Part shown: piece by piece, positions 36,399 to 43,311 of the stretch | How positions within the stretch are numbered: position 1 is the stretch's first letter | Layout: every line of letters begins with the position of its first letter | Origin: Candidatus Limimonas egerieequi | GTDB lineage: Bacteria > Bacillota > Clostridia > Oscillospirales > Acutalibacteraceae | Reading direction: 5' to 3' | Assembly (NCBI GenBank): GCA_018064455.1 | Contig: JAGHVH010000009.1 | Location: 1-51,830, forward strand | DNA length: 51,830 nt | Made by a program: the position numbers and the translations under genes | Notes under the pieces: generated by a model | Databases searched by the model: none | What the model saw: only the letters and a program-made list of their open reading frames with translations | Told to the model about the DNA's origin: nothing

Positions 36399-37168
36399 TG
36401 AATAATATCTTCGACACTCATGCACATTATGATGACGAAGCCTTTTTGGAAGACCGAGAGGAAGTTCTCGGTCTTCTTACAACTAAGGGTGTAAGTCATG
36501 TAATCACCTGTGGTACGGACCTCATGTCTTCGTACCGCAGTTTAAAGCTTGCGCAACAATATGATTTTATCTATGCGGCTTTGGGATTTCACCCAGAGGA
36601 CATAGGCGAGGAGCGCAAGGGCGATTTAGATGTAATAAAAGACCTTCTCGTCAGCGAACCTAAAGCGGTTGCTGTGGGCGAGATAGGCCTTGATTATCAC
36701 TATGAGGACGGTGCTCCAAAAGAGGATCAGATTGATCTCTTCCGTCGCCAGATTGAAATAGCAAATGAGCTTGACCTTCCGGTCATAGTTCATGATAGGG
36801 ATGCACATGAGGATACGTTCAACATTATAAAAGAACTTAGACCACGTGGTGTTATTCATTGCTTCTCAGGTTCTAAGGAAATGGCACTTGAGTATGTCAA
36901 ATTTGGAATGTACATTGGCGTTGGCGGTGTAGTTACCTTTAAAAACGCTAGGAAGGCCGTAGAAGTGGTAGAGGCATTGCCAATCGAGAAAATTCTTCTT
37001 GAAACGGATTGTCCTTATATGGCGCCTACACCGCACCGTGGTGAGCGCAACGATTCCAGCCTCATTTCATTTGTTGCCGAAAAGGTGGGCGAGATTAAGA
37101 ATCTTACGCCACAGGAAGTGTGTGATATCACAAATCAAAATGCAAAGACACTTTTCAATATAAAATGA
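36398..37168 (+). CDS. tatD: TatD-family metal-dependent hydrolase
   Basis: A 256-residue TIM-barrel hydrolase. Motifs: DTHAHYDDEAF (metal His-x-His at residues 7 and 9), VGEIGLDYHYE (about 90-100), VIVHDRDAH, VIHCFSGS and the final aspartate in LLETDCPYMAP. TatD proteins are Mg2+-dependent DNases or RNA-processing nucleases in the cytoplasm. The ATG shares a base with the metG stop, which indicates translational coupling; the metG-tatD pair is typical of Bacillota. Confidence 0.93.
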   Translation: MNNIFDTHAHYDDEAFLEDREEVLGLLTTKGVSHVITCGTDLMSSYRSLKLAQQYDFIYAALGFHPEDIGEERKGDLDVIKDLLVSEPKAVAVGEIGLDYHYEDGAPKEDQIDLFRRQIEIANELDLPVIVHDRDAHEDTFNIIKELRPRGVIHCFSGSKEMALEYVKFGMYIGVGGVVTFKNARKAVEVVEALPIEKILLETDCPYMAPTPHRGERNDSSLISFVAEKVGEIKNLTPQEVCDITNQNAKTLFNIK

Positions 37169-37201
37169 AAAATGCCGAGGATTTCCTCGGCATTATTTTT
37201 T
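37168..37201. terminator. Bidirectional terminator between tatD and the phosphopantetheinyl transferase gene
   Basis: AATGCCGAGG (37171-37180), loop ATTT, CCTCGGCATT (37185-37194), then ATTTTTT on the right and AAAATGAAA on the left. It overlaps the 3' end of the minus-strand gene (stop at 37193-37195 side). Confidence 0.9.
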
Positions 37202-37834
37202 ACTTAAATCAACTTCTATAAGTTCAGTAGGTACGTCGCTTAAGGAGCATACGCAGCACCTGTATTTGTCGTCCAAATTGAACTCGTTTAGGTGGTAAAT
37301 CCTATCACTGTAAAGTATTTCATCTTTACACAAATCAACTTCAAAGGTTTTTAGATGTTGACGAAAGCCAAGTCCTGTGAATTTTATAAAGCTTTCCTTT
37401 GCAGACCATATGCGACAAAACATTGTATCTGCGTCGTTTTCAAGCAATTTGTTCTCGTTTTCAGTAAAGTACTTTTTCGCAAGATTTAATTTTGCCGGTT
37501 TAATGATTTCTACATCACAACCGACCGGCTGATTTGATATGGCACAAATTGCCATCTCGCCCGAGTGAGACAAATTTACAAATAAATTTCCTTTGATATA
37601 AGGTTTGCCATTTGAGTCATACTGGTATTCGAAATCAGTGCAACCCTCATTTGAGAGCGCAATTCTTAAAAGACACTCTACGCCAAGCGAGAGACGCTTG
37701 TCTCTTCTAAAGCGCAGGTCTTTTATTTTTTGGCGACGTAATAAAGAAACGTTGCTCAGTGATTCATTAAAAAGTGACTCATCCTCGAAAACGCTTACGT
37801 TTGCAACATAAAGTTTTATGAAATCTTTATCCAT
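37193..37834 (-). CDS. 4'-phosphopantetheinyl transferase superfamily protein
   Basis: A 213-residue Sfp-type enzyme. The start is ATG 37834 (MDKDFIKLYVANVS), with GGAG upstream. The Mg2+ and CoA motifs are visible: VNLSHSGEMAICAIS, then QPVGCDVEII, and WSAKESFIKFTGLG, which matches the WxxKEA signature. It transfers phosphopantetheine from CoA onto carrier proteins. No PKS, NRPS or acyl-carrier gene lies nearby, so the target could be the fatty-acid ACP or a carrier elsewhere. It overlaps the dusB 3' end by 8 bases, so the two are one transcript. Confidence 0.9.
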   Translation of the reverse strand: MDKDFIKLYVANVSVFEDESLFNESLSNVSLLRRQKIKDLRFRRDKRLSLGVECLLRIALSNEGCTDFEYQYDSNGKPYIKGNLFVNLSHSGEMAICAISNQPVGCDVEIIKPAKLNLAKKYFTENENKLLENDADTMFCRIWSAKESFIKFTGLGFRQHLKTFEVDLCKDEILYSDRIYHLNEFNLDDKYRCCVCSLSDVPTELIEVDLSKK

Positions 37835-38804
37835 TTGCCATCTCCGTTTCAATAACCCTGATTGCAAGTCTCTCAAGTTCTTCCATTGATGAGAGCATTC
37901 CTATTTCTTTTCTAAACGATGCTGCACCGCGTACGCCCTTGATATACCAAGCGGCGTGCTTGCGAGCCTCTTTCATTCCAACCTTTTCACCCTTGTACTC
38001 ACAGATTGTTTCAACGTGCTTAATCATAACACGCATGATTTCAGCCATTGGTGGTTCTGGTACAATTCGAAGCTCAGGGGAAAGGTATGAATTGATTTGG
38101 TGGAAAACCCAAGGCCTGCCTTGCGCACCACGGCCTACTGCGACAGCGTCGCAACCCGTGCGCTCAATCATGGCGGCAGCCGTTGGGCCATCAACAATGT
38201 CACCGTTGCCGATTACAGGTATGGATACGGCCTGTTTAACAGCTGCGATGGCATCATAGTTGATACCAGGAGCATACATCTGCTCCTTGGTGCGGCCGTG
38301 TACTGTTACTGCGGCAACACCGACATCTTCCATGCGTTTTGCAAACTCAACACAATTGATGTGCTTGGCATCCCATCCAGTCCTAAACTTAACGGTTACT
38401 GGAATATCTACTGCACTTACAACGGCGCGCGCGATATCTTGCGCAAGGACAGGGTCCTTCATCAGCGATGCGCCACCACCGTTGCCGGCGATTTTTGGTG
38501 CAGGACAACCCATGTTGATATCAATCCAATCTGGCGCGAACTCAAGCGCGTTACGCGCTGCACGCGCTAGTATTTCTGGGTTGTCACCAAAAATCTGCAC
38601 TGCTGCTGGATGCTCTACATCTGAAAGTTTAAGGAGTTCACGAGATTTGCGGTCACCCATAGTAAAGCCTTTGGCTGATACCATTTCAGATGTTACGCCA
38701 GCAGCGCCATATGACAGACAAAGCTCTCTAAACGCTCTGTCGGCGACTCCCGCCATTGGAGCGAGGAACGCTTTGTCTTTAATTTCCACATTTCCAATAA
38801 ACAT
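37827..38804 (-). CDS. dusB: tRNA-dihydrouridine synthase
   Basis: A 325-residue FMN-dependent Dus enzyme. Motifs: FLAPMAGVADRAFRELC at the N-terminus, then WIDINMGCPAPKIAGNGGGA with the catalytic Cys (about residue 100), KFRTGWD, AVTVHGRTKEQMY and VIGNGDI. It reduces uridines in the tRNA D-loop. It heads the minus-strand transcript with the phosphopantetheinyl transferase and is divergent from the DUF1653 gene. AGGTAG is the Shine-Dalgarno. Confidence 0.94.
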   Translation of the reverse strand: MFIGNVEIKDKAFLAPMAGVADRAFRELCLSYGAAGVTSEMVSAKGFTMGDRKSRELLKLSDVEHPAAVQIFGDNPEILARAARNALEFAPDWIDINMGCPAPKIAGNGGGASLMKDPVLAQDIARAVVSAVDIPVTVKFRTGWDAKHINCVEFAKRMEDVGVAAVTVHGRTKEQMYAPGINYDAIAAVKQAVSIPVIGNGDIVDGPTAAAMIERTGCDAVAVGRGAQGRPWVFHQINSYLSPELRIVPEPPMAEIMRVMIKHVETICEYKGEKVGMKEARKHAAWYIKGVRGAASFRKEIGMLSSMEELERLAIRVIETEMANG

Positions 38805-38877
38805 AATTTTCTACCTAAAGTATCAAAGATATGCTAATATATTACCATATTCATTAAACAAAAAGAAGGGCTTATCA

Positions 38878-39108
38878 ATGCGAGAGATTAAAGTACATGG
38901 TATATACAGACATTTCAAAGGTAACTACTACTTAGTAGAGGAACTTGCAAAGGACTCCGAGACAGAGGAGACAATAGTTGTGTACCGCAAACTCTATGGT
39001 GATGGTTCGCTTTGGGTTCGTCCGCTTGATATGTTCCTTTCTGAGGTTGATCACGACAAGTATCCAGATGTAGAACAGAAGTATCGCTTCGAACTGATTG
39101 AAAACTAA
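38878..39108 (+). CDS. DUF1653 family protein
   Basis: A 76-residue protein starting at ATG 38878 behind AGAAGGG. The sequence KVHGIYRHFKGNYYLVEELA, then VVYRKLYGDGSLWVRPLDMF, is characteristic of DUF1653, a small beta-rich domain with conserved aromatic residues. The function is unknown. A longer open frame extends upstream on this strand to 38260 but is antisense to dusB and is not supported by a ribosome-binding site. It stands alone between dusB (divergent) and the HTH-desulfoferrodoxin gene. Confidence 0.85.
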   Translation: MREIKVHGIYRHFKGNYYLVEELAKDSETEETIVVYRKLYGDGSLWVRPLDMFLSEVDHDKYPDVEQKYRFELIEN

Positions 39109-39124
39109 CTCTACTAAACGTAGG

Positions 39125-39170
39125 TTGAAAAAATGCCTCCCAAAATGCTAGTATTAGCACATGGGAGGCG
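39125..39170 (+). promoter_or_regulatory. Palindromic operator / Shine-Dalgarno-sequestering hairpin before the HTH-SOR gene
   Basis: Nested inverted repeats: GCCTCCCA (39135-39142) with TGGGAGGC (39162-39169), enclosing TGCTA (39146-39150) with TAGCA (39155-39159) and tetraloop GTAT. The right outer arm is the Shine-Dalgarno of the next gene. A candidate promoter is TTGAAA (39125-39130), 18-bp spacer, TAGTAT (39149-39154), so the -10 lies at the dyad centre. It may be an autoregulatory operator, an RNA hairpin masking translation, or both. Confidence 0.65.
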
Positions 39171-39176
39171 ATTCCT

Positions 39177-40106
39177 TTGAATCAATATGTAACAGGCGCC
39201 ACAATTAAACGACTTCGCGAAGAACGCGCACTGACTCAACTAGAACTTGGCAATATGGTTGGTGTATCGGACAAGACTATATCAAAGTGGGAGACAGGTA
39301 GAGGACTTCCAGACATCACTTTGATTGAGCCACTAAGTGAAGCACTGGGTATCACAGTCGCAGAACTTCTCTCTGGCCAAGAGATAAAGAATACTAATAT
39401 CAGTGGCAATATGCTTCGCTCTAAGATTTACGTTTGCCCAATTTGTGGCAATGTAATTCATAGCACAGGAAACATAATGGTTTCTTGCTGTGGAATCAAC
39501 CTTCCAGTACTTGAGCCGGAGGAGGCGGATGAAGCTCATGCCTTTAGTGTTGAGCACATAGAGGATGAGATGTATGTAACTATCAATCATCCAATGTCCA
39601 AGGATCACTACATCTCATTTATTGCTTATGTCAACGGCGATAACTTTGAGATGAAGAAACTCTATCCAGAGGGTCCGGCTGAGGCTCGCTTTAAATTTAG
39701 AAAGAGAGGAATACTCTATAGCTATTGTAATAAGCATGGGTTAAATAAGTTTATGTTAGAAGTAAAAGAAAAATGGGGCAATACCAACGAATATAAGGAA
39801 TTCGAGGAACGCTCCAAGAACACAACTGAAGAAGAGATGAACCAATATGGTGCTGACTTCCTTAAACTCTTTGCAGAGCTTGGCGCACTCAAAGACCAAG
39901 ACCCAGCATCAGATGAAGTTCAAAACAAAGTAGCAGCAATCAGAACTTTCATCACAGACCACTACTACACTTGTTCTAAGGAGGTATTCAAATCCTTAGG
40001 CCTTATGTACGTAGAAGATGAACGTTTCAAAACTAATATAGATAATGCCGGTGGAGAGGGTACAGCAGCTTTTGCCAAAGCCGCTATCGACATCTATACC
40101 GCATAA
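39177..40106 (+). CDS. XRE-type HTH fused to desulfoferrodoxin/superoxide reductase and TipAS-like domain
   Basis: A 309-residue protein starting at TTG 39177, seven bases after GGGAGG. Residues 10-64 are an XRE helix-turn-helix (RALTQLELGNMVGVSDKTIS). Residues 85-110 are a desulforedoxin-type centre with C87, C90, C104, C105. Residues 117-195 match superoxide reductase, with all five expected iron ligands: H121, H138, H144, C184, H187 (HPMSKDHY and YCNKHG). Residues 197-309 match the TipAS ligand-binding domain (KEKWGNTNEYKEF; YTCSKEVFKSLGLMYVEDER; GTAAFAKAAIDIY). The parts suggest a regulator that senses superoxide or redox state and possibly a bound drug. Domain calls come from motif memory; function is inference. 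It is convergent with the nitroreductase gene. Confidence 0.85.
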   Translation: MNQYVTGATIKRLREERALTQLELGNMVGVSDKTISKWETGRGLPDITLIEPLSEALGITVAELLSGQEIKNTNISGNMLRSKIYVCPICGNVIHSTGNIMVSCCGINLPVLEPEEADEAHAFSVEHIEDEMYVTINHPMSKDHYISFIAYVNGDNFEMKKLYPEGPAEARFKFRKRGILYSYCNKHGLNKFMLEVKEKWGNTNEYKEFEERSKNTTEEEMNQYGADFLKLFAELGALKDQDPASDEVQNKVAAIRTFITDHYYTCSKEVFKSLGLMYVEDERFKTNIDNAGGEGTAAFAKAAIDIYTA

Positions 40107-40110
40107 CAAA

Positions 40111-40146
40111 AGCAAAGCCAGGAGCAACCCGCTCCTGGCTTAAATT
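40111..40146. terminator. Bidirectional terminator, member of the GCCAGGAGC hairpin family (copy 1)
   Basis: AAGCCAGGAGC (40115-40125), loop AACCC, GCTCCTGGCTT (40131-40141). The stem and loop are the exact reverse complement of the copy at 43222-43246. Confidence 0.88.
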
Positions 40147-40888
40147 ATCTTGTATATCTAGCAAAAAGAATTCTCTCTTCATCTTTATCATCAACAAATA
40201 ACTGCCTATCGAAGTTTAATCTTTCTTTGGCAAGGCAAAGGTCAAAGAAGTAAAGGAAGATACCAATATCGATTTGGTTGAAGTAACGCACCATATTTAC
40301 TGGCATTATGCCACGCTTGCCTGGTGCCTTGTATCTGTATATATCAATGGTTTCACCATTGTTTTCAACAATCCAAGGCTGGCTGTTACAAGCACTAGGA
40401 GCAAAGCGAACAATGTTTGCAAATGCTAGTTCCTCACCAATCCAAATCTCATCAAGTTCTTTACGCTTTGATTTAAACATATCCTTGCGGAATTTGCTTT
40501 CATCAACTTTGGCAAGTTCAATCATTATAACGTGAGATAGTCCTTCATAGGTTGGACTATCTGGCTTGCCTATACCAAACCACAGCGTACCAATGTTTTT
40601 AGAAACAAGATAAAGGTCAAGCTGCTCACCAATATATCCTATGTTTTGAAGGTAATTATCCTTTTTCTCGCTATAGAGAAGTAGGCAAAACTCAGCGCCT
40701 CTACCACCAGTTACTTCTTTCTCTGGTACTATTCTCATCTTAACTTTGATATCAGGATAGAGTGGCTCTATTGTTTTGAAGAAATCTTCTATTTCTTTAA
40801 GTTCACCATCTGAAATCTTTCCTATTTCTTCAGGAAATTTATGGAATGACTTTCTTTTGAAAATCATATCATATAATTCGAGATTCAT
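40145..40888 (-). CDS. Nitroreductase-family protein (TM1586-like)
   Basis: A 247-residue flavin-fold protein. The N-terminus KRKSFHKFPEEIGKISDGEL and the C-terminal block VRFAPSACNSQPWIVENN are typical of the putative TM nitroreductase group, in which two half-domains make one FMN site. It would use NAD(P)H to reduce nitro compounds, quinones or flavins; the real substrate is unknown. The start ATG at 40888 has AGGAAGTG upstream and a promoter TTGACA-17-TACCAT on the minus strand (40938-40910). It faces the redox-type regulator across a shared terminator, a suggestive but unproven pairing. Confidence 0.85.
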   Translation of the reverse strand: MNLELYDMIFKRKSFHKFPEEIGKISDGELKEIEDFFKTIEPLYPDIKVKMRIVPEKEVTGGRGAEFCLLLYSEKKDNYLQNIGYIGEQLDLYLVSKNIGTLWFGIGKPDSPTYEGLSHVIMIELAKVDESKFRKDMFKSKRKELDEIWIGEELAFANIVRFAPSACNSQPWIVENNGETIDIYRYKAPGKRGIMPVNMVRYFNQIDIGIFLYFFDLCLAKERLNFDRQLFVDDKDEERILFARYTR

Positions 40889-40909
40889 AATAAATCACTT
40901 CCTCATAAG

Positions 40910-40952
40910 ATGGTAAAAAAATAATTTTTAAATGTCAATAAAATGTTATAAT
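40910..40952. promoter_or_regulatory. Divergent promoters: nitroreductase (-) and DUF523 (+)
   Basis: Minus strand: TTGACA (40938-40933), 17 bp, TACCAT (40915-40910). Plus strand: extended -10 TGT-TATAAT (40944-40952) with no good -35. The two lie nose to tail and could interfere. Confidence 0.6.
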
Positions 40953-40979
40953 GATTACATCAATTAAAGGAGACCGGCT

Positions 40980-41399
40980 ATGAAAGTACTAGTTAGTGCC
41001 TGCCTTATCGGTGAAAACTGTAAATACAACGGTGGCAATAATTTGAATGAAAAACTAATGGACTTCTTAAAAGATAAAGAGGTCATTTCAGTTTGCCCTG
41101 AAGTTTTAGGAGGACTTGACATTCCTAGGAATCCAGGTGAAATCGTTGACGGTGTTGTTAGGAATGCCGATGGAACTTCAGTAGATTTTGAATATCGCAG
41201 TGGCGCAGAAAAGGCTTTAGATATAGCAAAAGCAAATCATATTGATCTTGCTATACTTCAATCTCGTAGTCCATCTTGCGGCGTCAATCAAATCTACGAT
41301 GGCACCTTTTCTGGGATCAAGATAAAAGGACATGGCGTGTTTGCTACTCGCCTGATTGAAGAAGGATTCAAAGTTTTGGATATAGAGGATTTAGTATGA
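40980..41399 (+). CDS. DUF523 family protein
   Basis: A 139-residue protein with the conserved pattern VLVSACLIGENCKYNGGNN near the start, VISVCPEVLGGLDIPR in the middle and LQSRSPSCGVNQIYDG near the C-terminus. The invariant cysteines in SACL, CPEV and SPSCG suggest a metal or iron-sulfur site, though no function is established. The start ATG at 40980 has AAAGGAGA upstream. Its stop overlaps the start of the AlkD-like gene by four bases (ATGA), so the two are translationally coupled. Confidence 0.88.
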   Translation: MKVLVSACLIGENCKYNGGNNLNEKLMDFLKDKEVISVCPEVLGGLDIPRNPGEIVDGVVRNADGTSVDFEYRSGAEKALDIAKANHIDLAILQSRSPSCGVNQIYDGTFSGIKIKGHGVFATRLIEEGFKVLDIEDLV

Positions 41400-42073
41400 C
41401 AAGTTTTCAGGAAAGACTATTTGAACTTCAAGATAAAGAATATGCTGATTTTCAAGCAAAGCTTACTCCAACCGTACCAAGAGAAAGCTTTATAGGTGTG
41501 AGAGTCCCTCTAGTTCGAAAACTGGCAAAAGAGCTTATAAAAGACCCATACTGTGAGGAATTTTTAAATACACTTCCTCATGAGTACTATGATGAGAATA
41601 TGCTTCATGGTTTGCTAATTTCAGAGATGAAGGACTACGATGAAGTAATCAAAAAGCTTGATTTGTTTTTACCATACGTAGATAACTGGGCAGTGTGTGA
41701 CATAATGTCACCAAAGGTATTTAAAAAGCATAAAGATGAGCTACTTGTGGAAATAAAACGGTGGGCTAAATCAAGCGATACTTATACTTGCCGTTTTGGC
41801 ATTGAGATGCTTCAAACACATTTCCTCGATGATGATTTTAAAGCAGAGTATCTCGAAATCCCAGCAGTTGTTAGAAGCGAAGAATACTATGTTAACATGA
41901 TGATTGCTTGGTTCTTTGCTACCTCACTCACAAAGCAGTGGGATGCTACAGTTCCTTATATTGAAAAGCAAAGACTTGATAAGTGGACACACAACAAGAC
42001 TATACAAAAAGCTCGTGAGAGTTATCGCATAACTGACGAGCAGAAAAAATATCTAAATACTTTTAAACTATAA
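41396..42073 (+). CDS. DNA alkylation repair protein (AlkD-like)
   Basis: A 225-residue HEAT-like helical protein. The conserved features are VPRESFIGVRVPLVRKLAKE near the start, LPYVDNWAVCDIMSPKVFKK around residues 89-108 and WFFATSLTKQWD further on. These match the AlkC/AlkD group, which excise bulky or cationic alkylated bases without base flipping. The start overlaps the DUF523 stop by four bases. Its genomic neighbours (redox regulator, nitroreductase) fit a chemical-stress context. Confidence 0.88.
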   Translation: MTSFQERLFELQDKEYADFQAKLTPTVPRESFIGVRVPLVRKLAKELIKDPYCEEFLNTLPHEYYDENMLHGLLISEMKDYDEVIKKLDLFLPYVDNWAVCDIMSPKVFKKHKDELLVEIKRWAKSSDTYTCRFGIEMLQTHFLDDDFKAEYLEIPAVVRSEEYYVNMMIAWFFATSLTKQWDATVPYIEKQRLDKWTHNKTIQKARESYRITDEQKKYLNTFKL

Positions 42074-42074
42074 A

Positions 42075-42115
42075 AAATTAAGCCAGGAGCGGTGCGACTC
42101 CTGGCTTTTACTTTG
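42075..42115. terminator. Bidirectional terminator, GCCAGGAG hairpin family (copy 2)
   Basis: AAGCCAGGAG (42080-42089), loop of 8, CTCCTGGCTT (42098-42107), A-run left and T-rich right. The outer stem matches copies 1 and 3. Confidence 0.88.
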
Positions 42116-42122
42116 CTGTATT

Positions 42123-42587
42123 TTAAAGATCACTTTTTAGTTTTACAACCATTGAATCTTTAAGTGGCTCTCCATACTCCCTGTACATGGCTTCAGTTGT
42201 TACAACCCATTGCTTACCAAATTTGCAAACATCGACGCCACCTACAAGCTTACCATACACTACTGCTTTTCTGAGGGTACTTTCATGTAAGCCCCAAAGT
42301 GTAGTTGCGTCACTAAAGGACATTAAATTATCAAAAGGAGTATTGACAGTTTCTCCTTTTTCCCATATTGAGTCACTAGATAAATCTATTCGATCATTCC
42401 AAATAATTCCATATCCTCCAAGATCGACATATACACTGTCAAATAAATCCTCATCTTTTAATTCTTTAAAAACTTCCCATTTTTCTAGAAGTGGCTTAAC
42501 ATCATAAATTTTTGTGACGCCTTCTCTGAAAACAGCACATAATTTTAAATCCGGTAGTGGATATACAGCTCTAAGTCTGTGGAACAT
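42123..42587 (-). CDS. DUF2442 protein with C-terminal helix-turn-helix
   Basis: A 154-residue protein. Residues 1-80 match DUF2442 (FHRLRAVYPLPDLKLCAVF, then IYDVKPLLEKWEVFKELKD, DLGGYGIIWND). Residues 90-140 look like a helix-turn-helix found in antitoxin-like proteins (SDATTLWGLHESTLRKAVVY, then GGVDVCKFGKQWVVTTEAM). Canonical systems pair DUF2442 with a DUF4160 protein; no complete partner is present. The ATG at 42587 has a poor Shine-Dalgarno, while a good AGGAGGTG stands 47 bases further upstream. It is transcribed from a consensus promoter with an internal palindrome, suggesting autoregulation. Confidence 0.8.
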   Translation of the reverse strand: MFHRLRAVYPLPDLKLCAVFREGVTKIYDVKPLLEKWEVFKELKDEDLFDSVYVDLGGYGIIWNDRIDLSSDSIWEKGETVNTPFDNLMSFSDATTLWGLHESTLRKAVVYGKLVGGVDVCKFGKQWVVTTEAMYREYGEPLKDSMVVKLKSDL

Positions 42588-42604
42588 AGCGGGCGGTTAC
42601 CTGT

Positions 42605-42641
42605 TCCGTTTTTCTTATTTCAGGTATACCTTTTCACCTCC
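42605..42641 (-). pseudogene. Possible stub of a DUF4160-like partner gene
   Basis: On the minus strand AGGAGGTG (42641-42634) is followed nine bases later by ATA-CCT-GAA-ATA, reading IPEIRKTEQV, a frame that ends within the DUF2442 gene. DUF4160 proteins often begin MPEIS. A start lost by ATG-to-ATA change and an internal deletion would explain a strong ribosome-binding site with no gene. The stub is short, so this is tentative. Confidence 0.25.
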
Positions 42642-42658
42642 TAATCAATACCAAAATC

Positions 42659-42687
42659 ATTATATCACGGTATAGTGATATAGTCAA
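42659..42687 (-). promoter_or_regulatory. Promoter with internal palindrome for the DUF2442-HTH gene
   Basis: Minus strand: TTGACT (42687-42682), 17-bp spacer, TATAAT (42664-42659). The spacer and -10 edge contain ATATCAC-N6-GTGATAT (42662-42681), a perfect 7-bp inverted repeat placed where a bound repressor would block polymerase. A second palindrome, GGTATACC (42623-42630), lies downstream. Confidence 0.75.
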
Positions 42688-42701
42688 ACACGTTTGGGCG
42701 C

Positions 42702-42730
42702 TTGAAAAAGCAGTTGTTTCAAGCTATACT
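42702..42730 (+). promoter_or_regulatory. dtd promoter
   Basis: TTGAAA (42702-42707), 17-bp spacer, TATACT (42725-42730), 35 bases before the dtd ATG, with AAAGGAG as Shine-Dalgarno. Confidence 0.75.
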
Positions 42731-42765
42731 TTTAGCAAATATCTTCAGTTGATAAAGGAGATCAA

Positions 42766-43215
42766 ATGAAATTTGTAATTCAAAGGGTAACACATGCAAG
42801 TGTTACAGTAGATGAAAAAGTAATTGGTGAAATAGGTAAGGGCTTCTTGGTACTTATTGGTGTTGCGGATAGCGACACTCGCGAGATTGCTGACAAGATG
42901 ATTCACAAAATGGTAGGCCTTCGCATCTTTGATGATGAAAATGGCAAGACTAACTTGTCACTTGATCAGGTTGGTGGTTCACTCCTCTTGGTATCACAGT
43001 TTACACTCTATGCCAACTGCAAGAAGGGATTCCGTCCTTCGTTTATCGAAGCAGGTGCTCCCGATTTTGCAAATGAGATGTATGAGTACATAATCAGTGA
43101 ATGCAAAAGATCTGTGCCAATTGTTGAAACCGGTAGCTTTGGTGCGGATATGAAAGTTGATTTGCTCAACGACGGTCCATTCACCATAGTGCTTGATAGT
43201 AAAGATATAATGTAA
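42766..43215 (+). CDS. dtd: D-aminoacyl-tRNA deacylase
   Basis: A 149-residue DTD. The start block [20 protein letters not shown], the active-site [20 protein letters not shown] (SQFT motif) near residues 71-90, and the C-terminal [12 protein letters not shown], which contains the GP cis-dipeptide, are intact. It removes D-amino acids mis-attached to tRNA. It is monocistronic, with its own promoter and a terminator of the GCCAGGAGC family after it. Confidence 0.96.
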   Translation: MKFVIQRVTHASVTVDEKVIGEIGKGFLVLIGVADSDTREIADKMIHKMVGLRIFDDENGKTNLSLDQVGGSLLLVSQFTLYANCKKGFRPSFIEAGAPDFANEMYEYIISECKRSVPIVETGSFGADMKVDLLNDGPFTIVLDSKDIM

Positions 43216-43217
43216 AA

Positions 43218-43252
43218 TTAGAGCCAGGAGCGGGTTGCTCCTGGCTTTAATT
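43218..43252 (+). terminator. Terminator after dtd, GCCAGGAGC hairpin family (copy 3)
   Basis: AGCCAGGAGC (43222-43231), loop GGGTT, GCTCCTGGCT (43237-43246), TTTAATT. It is the exact reverse complement of the copy 1 hairpin. Confidence 0.85.
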
Positions 43253-43276
43253 ATTGCTTTTAATAATTAATAATAT

Positions 43277-43286
43277 ATGTTAAAAT
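43277..43286 (+). promoter_or_regulatory. Likely extended -10 of polA
   Basis: TGTTAAAATA-like sequence (ATGTTAAAAT, 43277-43286) about 26 bases before the polA ATG. No convincing -35 is seen. GGAGGCG is the Shine-Dalgarno. Confidence 0.45.
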
Positions 43287-43311
43287 AAAGTGTTATATTT
43301 GGAGGCGAATT

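Noticed and set aside
38260-38877. Upstream extension of the DUF1653 frame, to 282 codons
   Set aside because: The extension is antisense to dusB; the real start is ATG 38878 with its own Shine-Dalgarno and the domain begins there.
40111-43252. Repeats at 40.1, 42.1 and 43.2 kb considered as CRISPR or insertion-sequence ends
   Set aside because: They are too widely and unevenly spaced, have no spacers, no cas or transposase genes, and each is a typical terminator hairpin with T-runs.
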